A stretch of DNA of 64,000 bases from NCBI RefSeq assembly GCF_008327685.1, contig NZ_BDDE01000010.1, forward strand, positions 186,001 to 250,000. The letters run 5' to 3'. The position numbers and the translations under genes are program-made. The notes beneath the pieces were generated by a model that saw only the letters and a list, made by a program, of their open reading frames with translations, did not search any database and was not told the DNA's origin. How positions within the stretch are numbered: position 1 is the stretch's first letter; each line of letters starts with the position of its first letter. Source of the DNA: Actinomadura sp. K4S16 (lineage in GTDB: Bacteria; Actinomycetota; Actinomycetes; Streptosporangiales; Streptosporangiaceae). Shown piece by piece: positions 8,273 to 19,289 of this stretch.

Positions 8273-9317
8273 CACCGCACCGCCTTCTCCGAGTAGACGA
8301 AGCGCGCCAGGTCGGCGACCGGCTCCAGCGGCGCCTTCCGCGCCGCCTCCACCGCGCCGTCGATCTCGGCGGCGATCTCCTTGTCCATCGCGGTGAGGTC
8401 GTCCTCGCCGAGGTCGCCGTCGGCGCGCAGCCGGGCGGCCAGGGCGTCGATCGGGTCGTGGCGCTTCCACTCCTCGATCTCGGCCTTGGCGCGGTAGCGG
8501 TCCGGGTCGTACATCGAGTGGGCGCGGTACCGGTAGGTGCGCATCTCCAGGAAGTGCGGGCCCCCGCCCCAGCGCACCGACTCGGCCGCCCGCCGCGCGG
8601 CCGCGGAGACCGCGAGCACGTCCATGCCGTCGACGGCCCACGACACCAGGCCGTAGGACGAGGCGCGCAGGGCCAGGTCGGTCTCGGCGTGCTCGCGGGC
8701 GAGCGCGGTCCCCATCGCGTACCGGTTGTTCTCGCAGACGAACAGGACCGGCAGCCGCCACAGCGCGGCCAGGTTCAGGCACTCGTGGAACTCGCCCTCG
8801 GCGGCGGCCCCGTCCCCGAGGAAGCACGCCGTGACGCGCTCGTCGCCGCGCATCCGGTCGGCGAGCGCCAGCCCGACCGCGAGCGGCAGCCCGCCGGCCA
8901 CGATGGCGTTGCCTCCGTAGAACCGGGTCGCCGCGTCGAACAGGTGCATCGAGCCGCCGCGGCCGCGGCTGCAGCCGGTGACCCGGCCGAACATCTCCGC
9001 CATGACCGCCTCGGCCGGGATCCCGCGCGCGAGGGCGTGCCCGTGCTCGCGGTAGGTGGTGACGACGGCGTCCTGCGGCCCGAGCGCCGGCATCACCCCG
9101 GCGGCGACGGCCTCCTCACCGATGTACAGGTGCATGAACCCGCGGATCTCGGCCGCGCTGTACAGCTCGACGCAGCGCTCCTCGAAGCGCCGGATGCGCA
9201 GCATCTCGTGCAGCAGGCCGCGGCGCTGCTTCGCCGCCGCCTCCCGCGCCGCCGCGTCCGCCGCCCGGCCGCCGCCCCCTCCGGCGGCGCCGCCGGGCTC
9301 GGTCCTCTTCTTCCTGG

Positions 9318-9321
<4 letters not shown>
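8272..9321 (-). CDS. 2-oxoacid dehydrogenase E1 component, alpha subunit
   Basis: A 349-residue E1-alpha with the thiamine-diphosphate/Mg motif beginning [15 protein letters not shown] and closing with [10 protein letters not shown]. The phosphorylation-loop region [15 protein letters not shown] is typical of PdhA/AcoA-type subunits. The N-terminal 25 residues are a low-complexity Lys/Arg/Gly/Ala extension. It overlaps the upstream acyl-CoA synthetase stop as ATGA. The operon order of synthetase, E1-alpha, E1-beta, E2 and ACP suggests acetyl (or other short acyl) group generation and transfer under the same promoter. Confidence 0.92.
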
Positions 9322-11093
<1,772 letters not shown>

Positions 11094-11133
11094 TCGGCTC
11101 ACCTCATCGGAAGAGAGCGCGGTCTCGCGGCGT

Positions 11134-11382
11134 TCACGCGGGGCCTGCGAACTGGGCGATGTCCTTGCTCGCGAGGCCCTGGAGCCGGCCGGCAAGATCG
11201 GCCAGCGCCCGGCTGACGGCGAGCTCGTCGCCGATCTCCGGAACCTCGCGGTCGACCGGGTTGCGCCGCGCCTGCCCGCGCCCGGTCGTCTTCTTGTCGC
11301 CGCTGATCAGGACCGCGTGCGCGACGGTGTCCGGGCCGTCCTCGGTGATGTAGAGCTCGACGCTCCATTCCTTGGCCTTCAT
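11134..11382 (-). CDS. DUF1876 protein, Rv1738-like
   Basis: An 82-residue protein matching the DUF1876 family: [13 protein letters not shown], then [19 protein letters not shown] and [15 protein letters not shown]. The M. tuberculosis member Rv1738 is among the most strongly hypoxia-induced DosR genes; its structure resembles ribosome hibernation factors, so a translation-silencing role has been proposed for the family. It is the first gene of the leftward acsA-E1-E2-ACP operon. Two DevR-type boxes lie 64-120 bp upstream, shared with the divergent pncB. Confidence 0.88.
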   Translation of the reverse strand: MKAKEWSVELYITEDGPDTVAHAVLISGDKKTTGRGQARRNPVDREVPEIGDELAVSRALADLAGRLQGLASKDIAQFAGPA

Positions 11383-11445
11383 GGCGAACCTCCTTCGCTC
11401 GGCCGTTCAACCTCCATCGTTGGAGCGCGGCCGGCGGCGCCCCTA

Positions 11446-11501
11446 GGGGCGGAAGTCCCGAATCCCGAGGTCGGCGCCCTCCGGAAAGGGACCTTCGGCC
11501 C
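11446..11501. promoter_or_regulatory. DevR-type boxes in the DUF1876/pncB divergent promoter
   Basis: GGGGCGGAAGTCCC (11446-11459) and GGGACCTTCGGCCC (11488-11501) have centres 42 bp apart. A weaker GGTC...CCC element lies midway near 11470. They stand 64-120 bp before DUF1876 (leftward) and 94-149 bp before pncB (rightward). Confidence 0.7.
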
Positions 11502-11594
11502 CGCCGGGCGGGACGGACGGAGGCGGGCGTACCGGGCCGGGACGGGCAGGGTCCAACCCGTACAGCCGCGGACCGACACGCGAGGACTGATCGT

Positions 11595-12947
11595 ATGAGC
11601 GGCGGACTGCTGACCGACCTGTACGAGGTGACGATGGCGGCGAGCTATCTGCGCCGCGGCATGACCGGACCGGCCACGTTCAGCCTCTTCGTCCGGAAGC
11701 TGCCGCCCGACCGGGGATTCCTGATCTCCGCGGGCCTGGAGGACTGCCTGTCGTTCGTCGAGGACTACGGCTTCTCCGAGGACGACCTCGGCTACCTGGC
11801 CGCCGAGCAGGGGCTGGACGACGCCTCGCTCCGGGCGTTCGAGCGCCTGCGGTTCACCGGCGACGTCCGGGCCGTGCCCGAGGGGCGTGTCGTCTACCCC
11901 GGCGAGCCCCTTCTCGAGGTCACCGCGCCGATCGCGGAGGCCCAGCTGGTGGAGACCGTGCTGCTGAACCACATCACCTTCCAGTCCACGGTCGCCACGA
12001 AGGCCGCCCGCTGCGTGCGGGCGGCCGGCGGGGCGGCGGTCATCGACTTCTCCTTCCGCCGGACGCAGGGGGTCGACGCCGCGATGGCCGTCGCGCGGGC
12101 CTCCTACCTCGCCGGCTTCGCCGGCACCAGCAACGTCGAGGGCGCCCGGCGGTACGGCATCCCCGCGACCGGCACGATGGCCCACTCCTACGTCGAGGCC
12201 TTCCCCGGCGAGGGCGAGGCGTTCGCGGCCTTCTCGGCCGACTTCCCCGAGCGCACCACGCTGCTGGTCGACACCTACGACACGCTCGGCGGGGTCGCCG
12301 CCGCGATCCGGACGGCCCGCCGGGCCGGGCTGCCGGCCCTGGCGGGGATCCGGCTCGACTCCGGCGATCTCGGCGACCTCGCGGTCAAGGCCCGCTCGAT
12401 GCTGGACGAGGCCGGCATGACGGGCACGCGGATCGTGGCCAGCGGCGGGCTCGACGAGTACCGGATCGCGGACCTCGCCGCCGCCGGCGCGCCGATCGAC
12501 GTGTACGGGGTGGGGACGAAGATGGGCGTGTCCGCCGACGCCCCCTACCTCGACAGCGCCTACAAGCTCGTCGCCTACGAGGACCGGCCGGTGATGAAGC
12601 TGTCCACCGGCAAGATCACCGCACCGTGCGCCAAGCAGGTCTACCGGAGTGCGGACGGGGACGTGGTCGCGCTGCGGGACGAGCCCGCCCCCGAAGGCCT
12701 GGAGCCGCTGCTCGTCCCCGTCATGGCGGCCGGACGCCGCGTCGCCGACGCCGAGCCGCTCGACCGCGCACGCGAGCGCTGCGCCGCCGACCTGGCCGCG
12801 CTGCCCGACCGGGTCAAGCGGCTCCGGGGGCCCGAGACCCGTCCCGTCCGGCTGAGCACGCGCCTCCAGGACGCCCGGGACCGGCTCTACCAGGAGCTCG
12901 CCGCCGGATACCGGGCCGCCGGGAGCGGCCCGCTCGAAGGCGGGTGA
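11595..12947 (+). CDS. pncB: Nicotinate phosphoribosyltransferase
   Basis: A 450-residue NAPRTase converting nicotinate and PRPP to nicotinate mononucleotide in NAD salvage. Family features include the opening LLTDLYEVTMAASYL, the SFRRTQGVDAAMAVARASY block, TMAHSYVEAFPGE, RLDSGDLGDLAVKAR, and YGVGTKMGVSADAPYLD near residue 305. PncB2 (Rv0573c) is a DosR-regulon gene, and the paired boxes upstream fit that role: rebuilding NAD during hypoxic arrest. The end lies 15 bp from the convergent Usp gene. Confidence 0.93.
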   Translation: MSGGLLTDLYEVTMAASYLRRGMTGPATFSLFVRKLPPDRGFLISAGLEDCLSFVEDYGFSEDDLGYLAAEQGLDDASLRAFERLRFTGDVRAVPEGRVVYPGEPLLEVTAPIAEAQLVETVLLNHITFQSTVATKAARCVRAAGGAAVIDFSFRRTQGVDAAMAVARASYLAGFAGTSNVEGARRYGIPATGTMAHSYVEAFPGEGEAFAAFSADFPERTTLLVDTYDTLGGVAAAIRTARRAGLPALAGIRLDSGDLGDLAVKARSMLDEAGMTGTRIVASGGLDEYRIADLAAAGAPIDVYGVGTKMGVSADAPYLDSAYKLVAYEDRPVMKLSTGKITAPCAKQVYRSADGDVVALRDEPAPEGLEPLLVPVMAAGRRVADAEPLDRARERCAADLAALPDRVKRLRGPETRPVRLSTRLQDARDRLYQELAAGYRAAGSGPLEGG

Positions 12948-12962
12948 CCTGGGGCCGGCGCC

Positions 12963-13814
12963 CTAACCGAACCGGCCGACGAGGGCGACCGGGCACTCGG
13001 CGTGATGGATCACGCCGTGGCCGACGGAGCCGAGCCGGAAGAGGCCCAGGCGGTGGGGGTGCGCGCCGAGGACGACCAGGTCCGCCGTCCGCGACACCCT
13101 GCAGAGCTCGGACACGGGGTGCCCGACGAGGACGTCGTTGACCACGTCCACCAGCGGATACCTGTCGTACAGCGGGGCGTAGGCCTCGATGACACGTGCC
13201 CGACGCTCGTCGTTGAGGCGCTCCTCGTCGATGGCGTATCCGGCCTCGGCCATGTCCACCGAGAGCTGCCACGCGTGGACCACGCGCAGCCGCGCCCCGC
13301 GGGCGGCGGCCGCGTCGAAGGCGTACCTCAGCGCGTCCCCCGGCTCCTCTGCGACGTCGTAGCCCACCACGACCTCGCCGCGGCCGTCGCCCTCCCCTCG
13401 GACGACCACCAGGGGGGCGGCGGTGTGCCCGGCCATGCGCAGGGTGGTGGAGCCGAGCAGGAGTCCGGTGAAGCCGCCGTGCCCGCGGTGCCCGAGCACC
13501 AGCTCGAACGCCTTCTCCGCCTCGTCGCGCAGCGCGTCCTGCGTAGCGTTGACGACCAGGGCGGTCGTCACCCGCAGCTCGGGACGGCGCGCCCGGACGC
13601 GGTTCTCGGCCTCCAGCAGCACCGCGTGCCCGGCGGGCGAGACGCGTTCGGCCTCGTCCGGCGGGGCGAAGCGGCGGAGCTGGTACGGCCAGATCTCCGC
13701 CACGTGGACGATGTGCAGCGGCCGGTGCCGCAGCGCGGCCTCGTCGGCCGCCCAGTCGACGGCCCGGCCCGCGGGGCCGGACCCGTCGGTCCCCACGACG
13801 ATCGGTGCGGACAT
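12963..13814 (-). CDS. Tandem-domain universal stress protein
   Basis: A 283-residue protein with two Usp domains. Domain 1 has the ATP loop GHRGHGGFTGLLLGS; domain 2 has the degenerate GAHPHRLGLFRLGS and then GVIHHAECPVALV. It starts MSAPIVVGTDGSGPAG at 13814 behind GGAGGAGCC. It is closely similar in layout to the Usp genes at 22242 and 49913, suggesting duplication within the island. A DevR-type box pair (13886-13921) lies 72-107 bp upstream. Confidence 0.9.
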   Translation of the reverse strand: MSAPIVVGTDGSGPAGRAVDWAADEAALRHRPLHIVHVAEIWPYQLRRFAPPDEAERVSPAGHAVLLEAENRVRARRPELRVTTALVVNATQDALRDEAEKAFELVLGHRGHGGFTGLLLGSTTLRMAGHTAAPLVVVRGEGDGRGEVVVGYDVAEEPGDALRYAFDAAAARGARLRVVHAWQLSVDMAEAGYAIDEERLNDERRARVIEAYAPLYDRYPLVDVVNDVLVGHPVSELCRVSRTADLVVLGAHPHRLGLFRLGSVGHGVIHHAECPVALVGRFG

Positions 13815-13885
13815 GGCTCCTCCGGCGATCACCCGTCTACTCCCGGCCGGTTTCCAGCCTTGGCCGGACCGGCGGGCGCGGGACA

Positions 13886-13921
13886 GGGACCAAGGTCCGC
13901 CGCGGCCGGGACCTTCGGCGC
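13886..13921. promoter_or_regulatory. DevR-type box pair for the leftward Usp gene
   Basis: GGGACCAAGGTCCG (13886-13899) and GGGACCTTCGGCGC (13908-13921) have centres exactly 22 bp apart. The 318-bp gap 13815-14132 holds this pair and the pair at 14007-14042, and nothing else that I can recognise. Confidence 0.72.
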
Positions 13922-14006
13922 CCCGGCGCCCCCGAACCGACCTCCCGGTTCGCAGGCCTTGGGCTCCGAAGCGCCGGAACCCCCTCCGCGGGAGCCCTGC
14001 CGGGGT

Positions 14007-14042
14007 GGGCCGTTGGTCCCCGAACGATCTGACCTTCGTCCC
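14007..14042. promoter_or_regulatory. DevR-type box pair for the surface protein-sortase genes
   Basis: GGGCCGTTGGTCCC (14007-14020) and CTGACCTTCGTCCC (14029-14042) have centres 22 bp apart and end about 90 bp before the start at 14133. Confidence 0.65.
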
Positions 14043-14132
14043 TGAAGCCCCCAGGCCGGGCGGCCTGCACTGGTGAGGCAAGGCCCCAACGGCACCAGGC
14101 GCCCGCACTGAGCGGTGCGCAGGAGGTGGATC

Positions 14133-14696
14133 ATGTTGCCCCTCGGTCTCGCCCTCACCCCCGTGCTCACGGCGGCGCTGGCGCTCGCTCCCTTCGAGCC
14201 GAGCCCGACGCCCACGACGAGCGAACCCACTCCCCCGGCCCCCGCGGCGACCGTCAGCGTCGTCCCGGCCTCGGTTCCCGTCGGCGGCGCCCCGGTGACC
14301 GTGGCGGCGGTCTGCGCCGACGGGACGGCCAAGGCCGTCGTCAAGTCCGACGCCTTCGCGGGAGGCGGCGCCTTCAACGGGGCGCCGAAGCTCACGCTGA
14401 AGACCTCCGCCGAGGCCAAGGCGGGCAAGTACGCCGTCAACCTGCTCTGCGACGGGACCGCGGTCAGCGCGTCGACCTCGCTCCTGATCACGCAGGCGAC
14501 GACGCCCAGCCCGACCCCGACGAGCCCGGCGCCCACGAGTCCCGCCCCGAACCCGACGCCGTCCGGCCCGCCGCAGACCGGTGGCGGCTCGACCTCGGTG
14601 TCCGGTCCGTTCCTGCTCGGCGGGGTGCTGCTGATCGGCACCGGTGCCGCGGCGGGCACGTTCGCGCTGCGTCGGCGCCGCCAGGGCGGAGCGTGA
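14133..14696 (+). CDS. Secreted surface protein with sortase-type C-terminus
   Basis: A 187-residue protein: an N-terminal hydrophobic segment (MLPLGLALTPVLTAALALAP), a Pro/Thr/Ser linker, an Ig-like beta domain (about residues 40-125, with Cys residues at VAAVCADGT and VNLLCDGT), a second Pro/Thr/Ser linker, then PPQTGGGS, a hydrophobic helix and RRRRQGGA. That ending is the layout of a sortase sorting signal with PQTG in place of LPxTG. The ATG at 14133 has AGGAGG at ideal spacing; a GTG at 14115 would add MRRRW and give a more basic signal peptide, so the start is open. The sortase gene follows after one base. Ligand and role are unknown. Confidence 0.75.
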   Translation: MLPLGLALTPVLTAALALAPFEPSPTPTTSEPTPPAPAATVSVVPASVPVGGAPVTVAAVCADGTAKAVVKSDAFAGGGAFNGAPKLTLKTSAEAKAGKYAVNLLCDGTAVSASTSLLITQATTPSPTPTSPAPTSPAPNPTPSGPPQTGGGSTSVSGPFLLGGVLLIGTGAAAGTFALRRRRQGGA

Positions 14697-14697
14697 G

Positions 14698-15321
14698 ATG
14701 CGCCGGTGGGGCGGCGTGTGGCTGCCGCTCGCGGCCGCCGCCGTCGTCATCGGGGTCGTCCTGGTCGTCTTCGGGCTCGACCGGGGCGGCCCCCCGGGCG
14801 TGCCCGGAGGCGGCTCCGGCGGTTCCTCACCCAACCCGCCGGCGGCCGGCGCGATGCCGCGTTCGGCGCCCGTCCGCATCCGGATCCCCGCCATCGGCGT
14901 CGACGCGCCGGTCCTGTCCCTGGGGCTGAAGCCCGACGGCACCGTCCAGGAGCCGTCACTGAGTCAACCGGGGCTCACCAGTTGGTACAACGGCGGCGCG
15001 GCGCCGGGCGAGCGCGGCCCGGCCGCCTTCTACGGCCACGTCGACACCCGCGCGTCGGGCCCCGCGGTGTTCTACGACCTCGGCCGCCTCAGGCCGGGGG
15101 CGCAGGTCAGGGTGCTGCGCCGGGACGGCCGCACGGCGGTCTTCCGGATCGCCTCCGTCGAGCAGGTCCCGAAGTCCAGGTTCCCGACCGAGCGCGTCTA
15201 CGGCCCGACGGCCGACCCCACGATCCGGCTGATGACCTGCGGCGGCGAGTTCGACCCGGTCAAGCGCAGCTACAAGGACAACATCATCGCCTACGGCGTC
15301 CTCGTCGGCTCCACGGGATGA
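14698..15321 (+). CDS. Sortase, class F-like
   Basis: A 207-residue membrane-anchored transpeptidase. A hydrophobic N-terminal anchor (residues 6-24) and Gly/Ser/Pro linker precede the sortase domain. Catalytic residues are visible: His in FYGHVDTR, Cys in LMTCGGEFD, and Arg in VKRSYKDNI. The TCGG-x-FD block followed by YKDNIIAYG is typical of the actinobacterial class F group. One base separates it from the surface protein gene (TGA-G-ATG), so the neighbour is the likely substrate. Paired DevR-type boxes upstream of the pair suggest wall remodelling in dormancy, which is inference. Confidence 0.85.
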   Translation: MRRWGGVWLPLAAAAVVIGVVLVVFGLDRGGPPGVPGGGSGGSSPNPPAAGAMPRSAPVRIRIPAIGVDAPVLSLGLKPDGTVQEPSLSQPGLTSWYNGGAAPGERGPAAFYGHVDTRASGPAVFYDLGRLRPGAQVRVLRRDGRTAVFRIASVEQVPKSRFPTERVYGPTADPTIRLMTCGGEFDPVKRSYKDNIIAYGVLVGSTG

Positions 15322-15367
15322 AGCCTTCCGGGGCCGGCGGGCGCCGACCCGCGTCCTCCGGGGGCGT

Positions 15368-15403
15368 GGGCCGTTGGTCCCGGAATCGATGTCGGGACGG
15401 CCC
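15368..15403. promoter_or_regulatory. DevR-type box with weak partner
   Basis: GGGCCGTTGGTCCC (15368-15381) is a good box. At 22 bp centre spacing, TGTCGGGACGGCCC (15390-15403) keeps only the GGCCC half. They stand 36-71 bp before the small gene at 15439 and may drive the hydrogenase operon behind it. Confidence 0.55.
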
Positions 15404-15438
15404 TGCCCCCCGGCGCGGTGGACGGGGACGGTGAGGAC

Positions 15439-15753
15439 ATGGCTACGAAGTTCTCGACCCAGACCATCGCCGGCCGCGCGGGCCGGAGCGGGCGGCCGGG
15501 ACGGGAGGCCCCCGCGCCGGCCGTGGTGCCGCGGCTCACGGACCGGGCGTGCTGCTGCCTGGCCAAGCCCGCCGTGGTGGCGGTCCTGCCGATCACCGGC
15601 CGCGACCACCGGCCCGTGGACCTGCATCTGTGCGTCCACCACTACCGGCTCTCGCGCGGGACCCTCGACGAGGCGGGGGCCGTCGTCTTCGACGGCGCGG
15701 GCCTGCCCGTCGCCGACCCCGATGCCGGGGAACTGCTGCGCACGGCGCGCTGA
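15439..15753 (+). CDS. Small Cys/His-rich protein, DUF7455-like
   Basis: A 104-residue protein. Residues 35-90 resemble the small actinobacterial DUF7455 family: DRACCCLAKPAVVAVLPI, then LHLCVHHYRLSRGTLDEAGAV. The three adjacent Cys and the later CVHH could form a metal-binding knuckle, although the family's usual CxxC spacing is altered to CCC. The N-terminal 30 residues are basic and low-complexity. An ATG at 15439 has GAGG only two bases upstream, and a GTG at 15418 is possible. It is followed after 93 bp by the CNB-hydrogenase genes. Function is unknown. Confidence 0.6.
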   Translation: MATKFSTQTIAGRAGRSGRPGREAPAPAVVPRLTDRACCCLAKPAVVAVLPITGRDHRPVDLHLCVHHYRLSRGTLDEAGAVVFDGAGLPVADPDAGELLRTAR

Positions 15754-15846
15754 CCCGGTCCCCCACTCCGCCCTTGTTCTCGACCGGCCCTGTTCTTGAC
15801 CATCGCCGCGGTATGCGCGGCCCGCCATAAGGGCAGGTCACGGCAG

Positions 15847-16329
15847 GTGGAGGCAACGAACGGCGGCACGCGCGAGACGCTCGCCGAGGAGCGGTTCTTC
15901 GCCGGCATGCCGGGCAGCCACCTGGCCGCCCTGGCCGCGACGGCCACGGCGATGGACGTCCCGGCGGGGCACCGCTTCTTCGAGGAGGGCTGGGCCGCCG
16001 GGCACTTCTGGCTGCTGCGCTCCGGGACGGTGGCCCTCGATCTCCAGGTCCCCGGACGGGGCGCGGTGGTGGTGGAGACCCTGCCGCCCTCCTCCGTGCT
16101 GGGATGGTCGTGGATGTTCCCTCCGCACATCTGGAGGTTCGGCGCCGTCTCCCTGGGCCCGGTCCGGGCCCTGCGGTTCGAGGGAGCCGAGGTCCGGGAG
16201 CTGTGCGCCGCCGACCTCCGGCTCGGCTACGACCTGACCCTGCGGTTCGGCGCCGTGCTGCTGGACCGCCTCGAAGCCACCCGGGTCCGCGTCCTGGACC
16301 TGTACGCGGCCCCGGATCGGCCGGCGTGA
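15847..16329 (+). CDS. Cyclic-nucleotide-binding-domain protein without DNA-binding domain
   Basis: About 160 residues forming one CRP-type beta-roll: [66 protein letters not shown]. It stops before any helix-turn-helix, so it is a sensor or regulatory subunit rather than a transcription factor. Its last base triplet overlaps the hydrogenase gamma start (GTGA), placing it as first gene of the hydrogenase operon. A second copy of the family is at 50917-51393. The GTG start at 15847 is tentative; a TTG at 15796 is in frame. Confidence 0.8.
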   Translation: MEATNGGTRETLAEERFFAGMPGSHLAALAATATAMDVPAGHRFFEEGWAAGHFWLLRSGTVALDLQVPGRGAVVVETLPPSSVLGWSWMFPPHIWRFGAVSLGPVRALRFEGAEVRELCAADLRLGYDLTLRFGAVLLDRLEATRVRVLDLYAAPDRPA

Positions 16330-17189
16330 ACCCGGCCGCCGCGCACCACCCCATGGCACCCGTCCCGTACCGCGTGACGGCCCGGCGGGCGGAGACCGCC
16401 GACACGGTGACGCTCGCGCTGGAGCCCGTCGGGGAGCCGATTCCGGAGCCCGCGCCGGGCCAGTTCACGATGACGTACGCGTTCGGCATCGGCGAGGCGC
16501 CGATCTCCCTCAGCCGCATAGGGCCCGGCATGGGGGCCGCCCCGTCGCGGAGGACCGGAGCGGTGCTGGAGCTGACGGTCCGGGCCGTCGGCGCCGTCAC
16601 CCGGGCCGTGTGCGGGACGCGGCCCGGCGAGGTCCTCGGTCTGCGGGGCCCCCTCGGCACCGGTTGGGGGCTGGACGGCGCCCGCGGACACGACCTCGTC
16701 GTGGCCGGGGGCGGGATCGGCCTGGCCCCGCTGCGGCCGGTGGTGCTGCGGGCCCTGGCCGAGCGGGACTCGTTCGGCCGCGTCGCGGTCCTGGTCGGCG
16801 CCCGGACCCCCGGCGACCTGCTGTTCACCGGAGAGCTGGACGCCTGGCGGGCGCGCGGCGCCCAGGTCGAGGTGACCGTCGACCGGCCGGACGCCGGCTG
16901 GACCGGCCACGTCGGTGTGATCACCGCCCTGGCGGGCGCCGCGGACGTCGACCCCGCCAGGACCGCCGCCTTCGTCTGCGGCCCGGAGATCATGATGCGC
17001 CTGACCGGGCGGGCGCTCACCGGCCTCGGGGTGCCGCCCGGGAACGTCCGGCTGTCGATGGAGCGCAACATGCGGTGCGGGGTCGGCTGGTGCGGGCACT
17101 GCCAGCTCGGCCCGCTGCTGGTCTGCCGGGACGGGCCCGTCGTGCCCTATGCGCGCGCCGAAGCGCTCATGACCGTCAGGGAGCTTTAG
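16326..17189 (+). CDS. hyhG: [NiFe] hydrogenase gamma subunit (FAD/NAD(P)-binding, 2Fe-2S)
   Basis: A 287-residue ferredoxin-NADP reductase-type subunit. The FAD half includes [20 protein letters not shown], the NAD(P) half [18 protein letters not shown] and FVCGPEIMM, and the C-terminus a 2Fe-2S motif, [19 protein letters not shown]. In group 3b hydrogenases this subunit passes electrons between the iron-sulfur chain and NAD(P)H. GTG at 16326 overlaps the CNB stop; an ATG at 16353 is an alternative. It is followed two bases later by the small subunit. Confidence 0.9.
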   Translation: MNPAAAHHPMAPVPYRVTARRAETADTVTLALEPVGEPIPEPAPGQFTMTYAFGIGEAPISLSRIGPGMGAAPSRRTGAVLELTVRAVGAVTRAVCGTRPGEVLGLRGPLGTGWGLDGARGHDLVVAGGGIGLAPLRPVVLRALAERDSFGRVAVLVGARTPGDLLFTGELDAWRARGAQVEVTVDRPDAGWTGHVGVITALAGAADVDPARTAAFVCGPEIMMRLTGRALTGLGVPPGNVRLSMERNMRCGVGWCGHCQLGPLLVCRDGPVVPYARAEALMTVREL

Positions 17190-17191
17190 CC

Positions 17192-17980
17192 ATGGGCCGA
17201 CCGACGCTGGCCGTGTGGAAGTTCGCCTCCTGCGACGGCTGCCAGCTCACCCTCCTGGACTGCGAGGACGAGCTGCTCGCCCTCGCCGGCGAGATCGAGA
17301 TCTCGCACTTCCTGGAGGCGTCGAGCGCCGCCGGGGAAGGGCCGTACGACGTGTCGCTGGTCGAGGGGTCGATCACGACGCCCGCGGACCTGGAGCGCAT
17401 CCGGCACGTGCGGGCCGTCTCCCGGAAGCTGGTCACGATCGGCGCGTGCGCGACCGCCGGGGGTGTCCAGGCGCTGCGGAACTTCGCCGACGTCGAGGAG
17501 TTCGCCTCCGTCGTCTACGCGCGGCCCGAGTACGTCGACACGCTCGCGACGTCCACGCCCATCGCCGCGCACGTGCGCGTGGACTTCGAGCTGCGCGGAT
17601 GCCCGATCGACCGCCGCCAGCTCCTGGAGGTCCTGGCGGCGCACCTCGCGGGCCGCCCGCCCGACGTCCCCGTGCACAGCGTCTGCTTCGAGTGCAAGAT
17701 CCGCGGAAACGTCTGCGTCATGGTCGCCCACGGCACCTCGTGCCTGGGCCCGATCACCCAGGCGGGCTGCGGCGCGATCTGCCCGGCGTACGCGCGGGGC
17801 TGCTACGGCTGCTTCGGCCCGGCCCCCGCGTGGAGCGGGGGGCGGCCGAACACGCGCGGCCTGCTGCCGTGGCTCGACATGACCGGCGAGGAGGCGGACC
17901 GCCTGCTGTCCACCTTCAACGTCGCCGACTTCCGCGAGGAGGCCCCGCCCGGGGGACACAGCGATGACGCACCGCAGTGA
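17192..17980 (+). CDS. hyhS: [NiFe] hydrogenase small (delta) subunit
   Basis: A 262-residue subunit carrying the iron-sulfur relay. It has the proximal-cluster motif [25 protein letters not shown], then a Cys-rich C-terminal half including [31 protein letters not shown] and RGCYGCFGP. The lack of a Tat signal peptide places it in the cytoplasm, as in group 3b bidirectional NAD(P)-linked enzymes such as mycobacterial Hyd3, which is DosR-controlled. It overlaps the large-subunit start by 17 bp. Confidence 0.92.
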   Translation: MGRPTLAVWKFASCDGCQLTLLDCEDELLALAGEIEISHFLEASSAAGEGPYDVSLVEGSITTPADLERIRHVRAVSRKLVTIGACATAGGVQALRNFADVEEFASVVYARPEYVDTLATSTPIAAHVRVDFELRGCPIDRRQLLEVLAAHLAGRPPDVPVHSVCFECKIRGNVCVMVAHGTSCLGPITQAGCGAICPAYARGCYGCFGPAPAWSGGRPNTRGLLPWLDMTGEEADRLLSTFNVADFREEAPPGGHSDDAPQ

Positions 17981-19289
17981 GAAGGACGGCAGTAAGACGC
18001 ACGGCAGGGACAGGACACTGCGCGTCGGGGCCCTCGCGCGGGTCGAGGGCCAGGGCGCGATGTACGTCCGGGTGCGGGGCACGCACGTCGAGGAGGTGCG
18101 GCTCGACATCTACGAGCCGCCGCGCTTCTTCGAGGCCTTCCTGCGGGGCCGCGCCCACACCGAGCCGCCCGACATCACCGCCCGGATCTGCGGGATCTGC
18201 CCGGTCGCCTACCAGATGAGCGCCTGCCAGGCGATCGAGGCCGCCTGCGGCGTGACCGTGGACGGCCCCCTCGGCGAGCTGCGCCGCCTGATCTACTGCG
18301 GCGAGTGGATCGAGAGCCACGCCCTGCACATCTACCTGCTGCACGCACCGGACTTCCTCGGCTGTCCCGGCGCGGTGGAGCTGGCCCGCGACCACCGCGC
18401 CGCCGTCGAGCGGGGGCTGCGGCTGAAGAAGGCCGGGAACGCGCTCATGGAGTTCCTCGGGGGCCGCGCGATCCACCCGGTGAACGTCCGGGTCGGCGGG
18501 TTCCACCGGACCCCGGCGCCCGCCGAGCTGGCCCCGCTCGCCGAGACCCTGCGGGTGGCGCGCGACGACGCCCTGGCCACCGTGGAATGGGCGGCGGGCT
18601 TCGAGTTCCCCGACTTCGCCCACGGCCACGAGTTCCTCGCGCTGTCCGCCGACCGCTACCCCCTTGAGGGCGGCATCGTCCGCCGCGGCGCGGGGCCCGC
18701 GTTCCCCGTCGCCGAGTTCGAGCGGAACGTCGTCGAGGAGCAGGTCCCGCACTCGACCGCGCTGCACGCCCGGTTCACCGGCGGCGGCCGCTACCTGACC
18801 GGTCCCCTGGCCCGCTACTCCCTCAACCGCGACCTGCTGTCCCCGCTCGCGCTGGAGGCCGCCGACCGGGCCGGGCTCGGCCCGGAGTGCCGGAATCCGT
18901 TCCGCAGCATCCTCGTCCGGGCCGTCGAGGTCGTCTACGCGGCGGACGAGGCGCTGCGGATCATCGACGCCTATGAGCCGCCGCCGCGTCCGGCCGTGCC
19001 GGTGCCGCCGCGGGAGGGGACCGGCCACGGCGCCACCGAGGCCCCGCGCGGCCTGCTCTACCACCGCTACGACCTCGGTCCGGACGGCCTCGTCCGGGCG
19101 GCCAGGATCATCCCGCCGACGTCGCAGAACCAGGCGGCCATCGAGGACGACCTGCGCCGCTTCGTCGCGGCCCGCCTCCACCTCGACGACGAGGCCCTGA
19201 CCCGGAGCTGCGAGCAGGCGATCCGCAACCACGACCCCTGCATCTCCTGCGCCACCCACTTCCTCGACCTGACCGTGGAGCGGTCGTGA
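17964..19289 (+). CDS. hyhL: [NiFe] hydrogenase large (alpha) subunit
   Basis: A 441-residue catalytic subunit. Both pairs of Ni-Fe ligands are visible: N-terminal [14 protein letters not shown] and C-terminal [18 protein letters not shown]. The short tail after DPCxxCxxH is the peptide removed by the maturation protease, whose gene follows at once. It takes up or evolves H2 with NAD(P)(H) through the other subunits. No Hyp maturation genes (hypA-F) occur in the window, so they must be encoded elsewhere. Confidence 0.94.
   Translation: MTHRSEKDGSKTHGRDRTLRVGALARVEGQGAMYVRVRGTHVEEVRLDIYEPPRFFEAFLRGRAHTEPPDITARICGICPVAYQMSACQAIEAACGVTVDGPLGELRRLIYCGEWIESHALHIYLLHAPDFLGCPGAVELARDHRAAVERGLRLKKAGNALMEFLGGRAIHPVNVRVGGFHRTPAPAELAPLAETLRVARDDALATVEWAAGFEFPDFAHGHEFLALSADRYPLEGGIVRRGAGPAFPVAEFERNVVEEQVPHSTALHARFTGGGRYLTGPLARYSLNRDLLSPLALEAADRAGLGPECRNPFRSILVRAVEVVYAADEALRIIDAYEPPPRPAVPVPPREGTGHGATEAPRGLLYHRYDLGPDGLVRAARIIPPTSQNQAAIEDDLRRFVAARLHLDDEALTRSCEQAIRNHDPCISCATHFLDLTVERS

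Noticed and set aside
15754..15846. A separate hydrogenase promoter with its own DevR-type box
   Set aside because: No site fitting the pattern was found in this 93-bp gap; the nearest is at 15368, before the small Cys/His gene.
15847..16329. CRP/FNR-type transcription factor
   Set aside because: The frame ends shortly after the cyclic-nucleotide-binding domain, with no helix-turn-helix; the same holds for 50917-51393.
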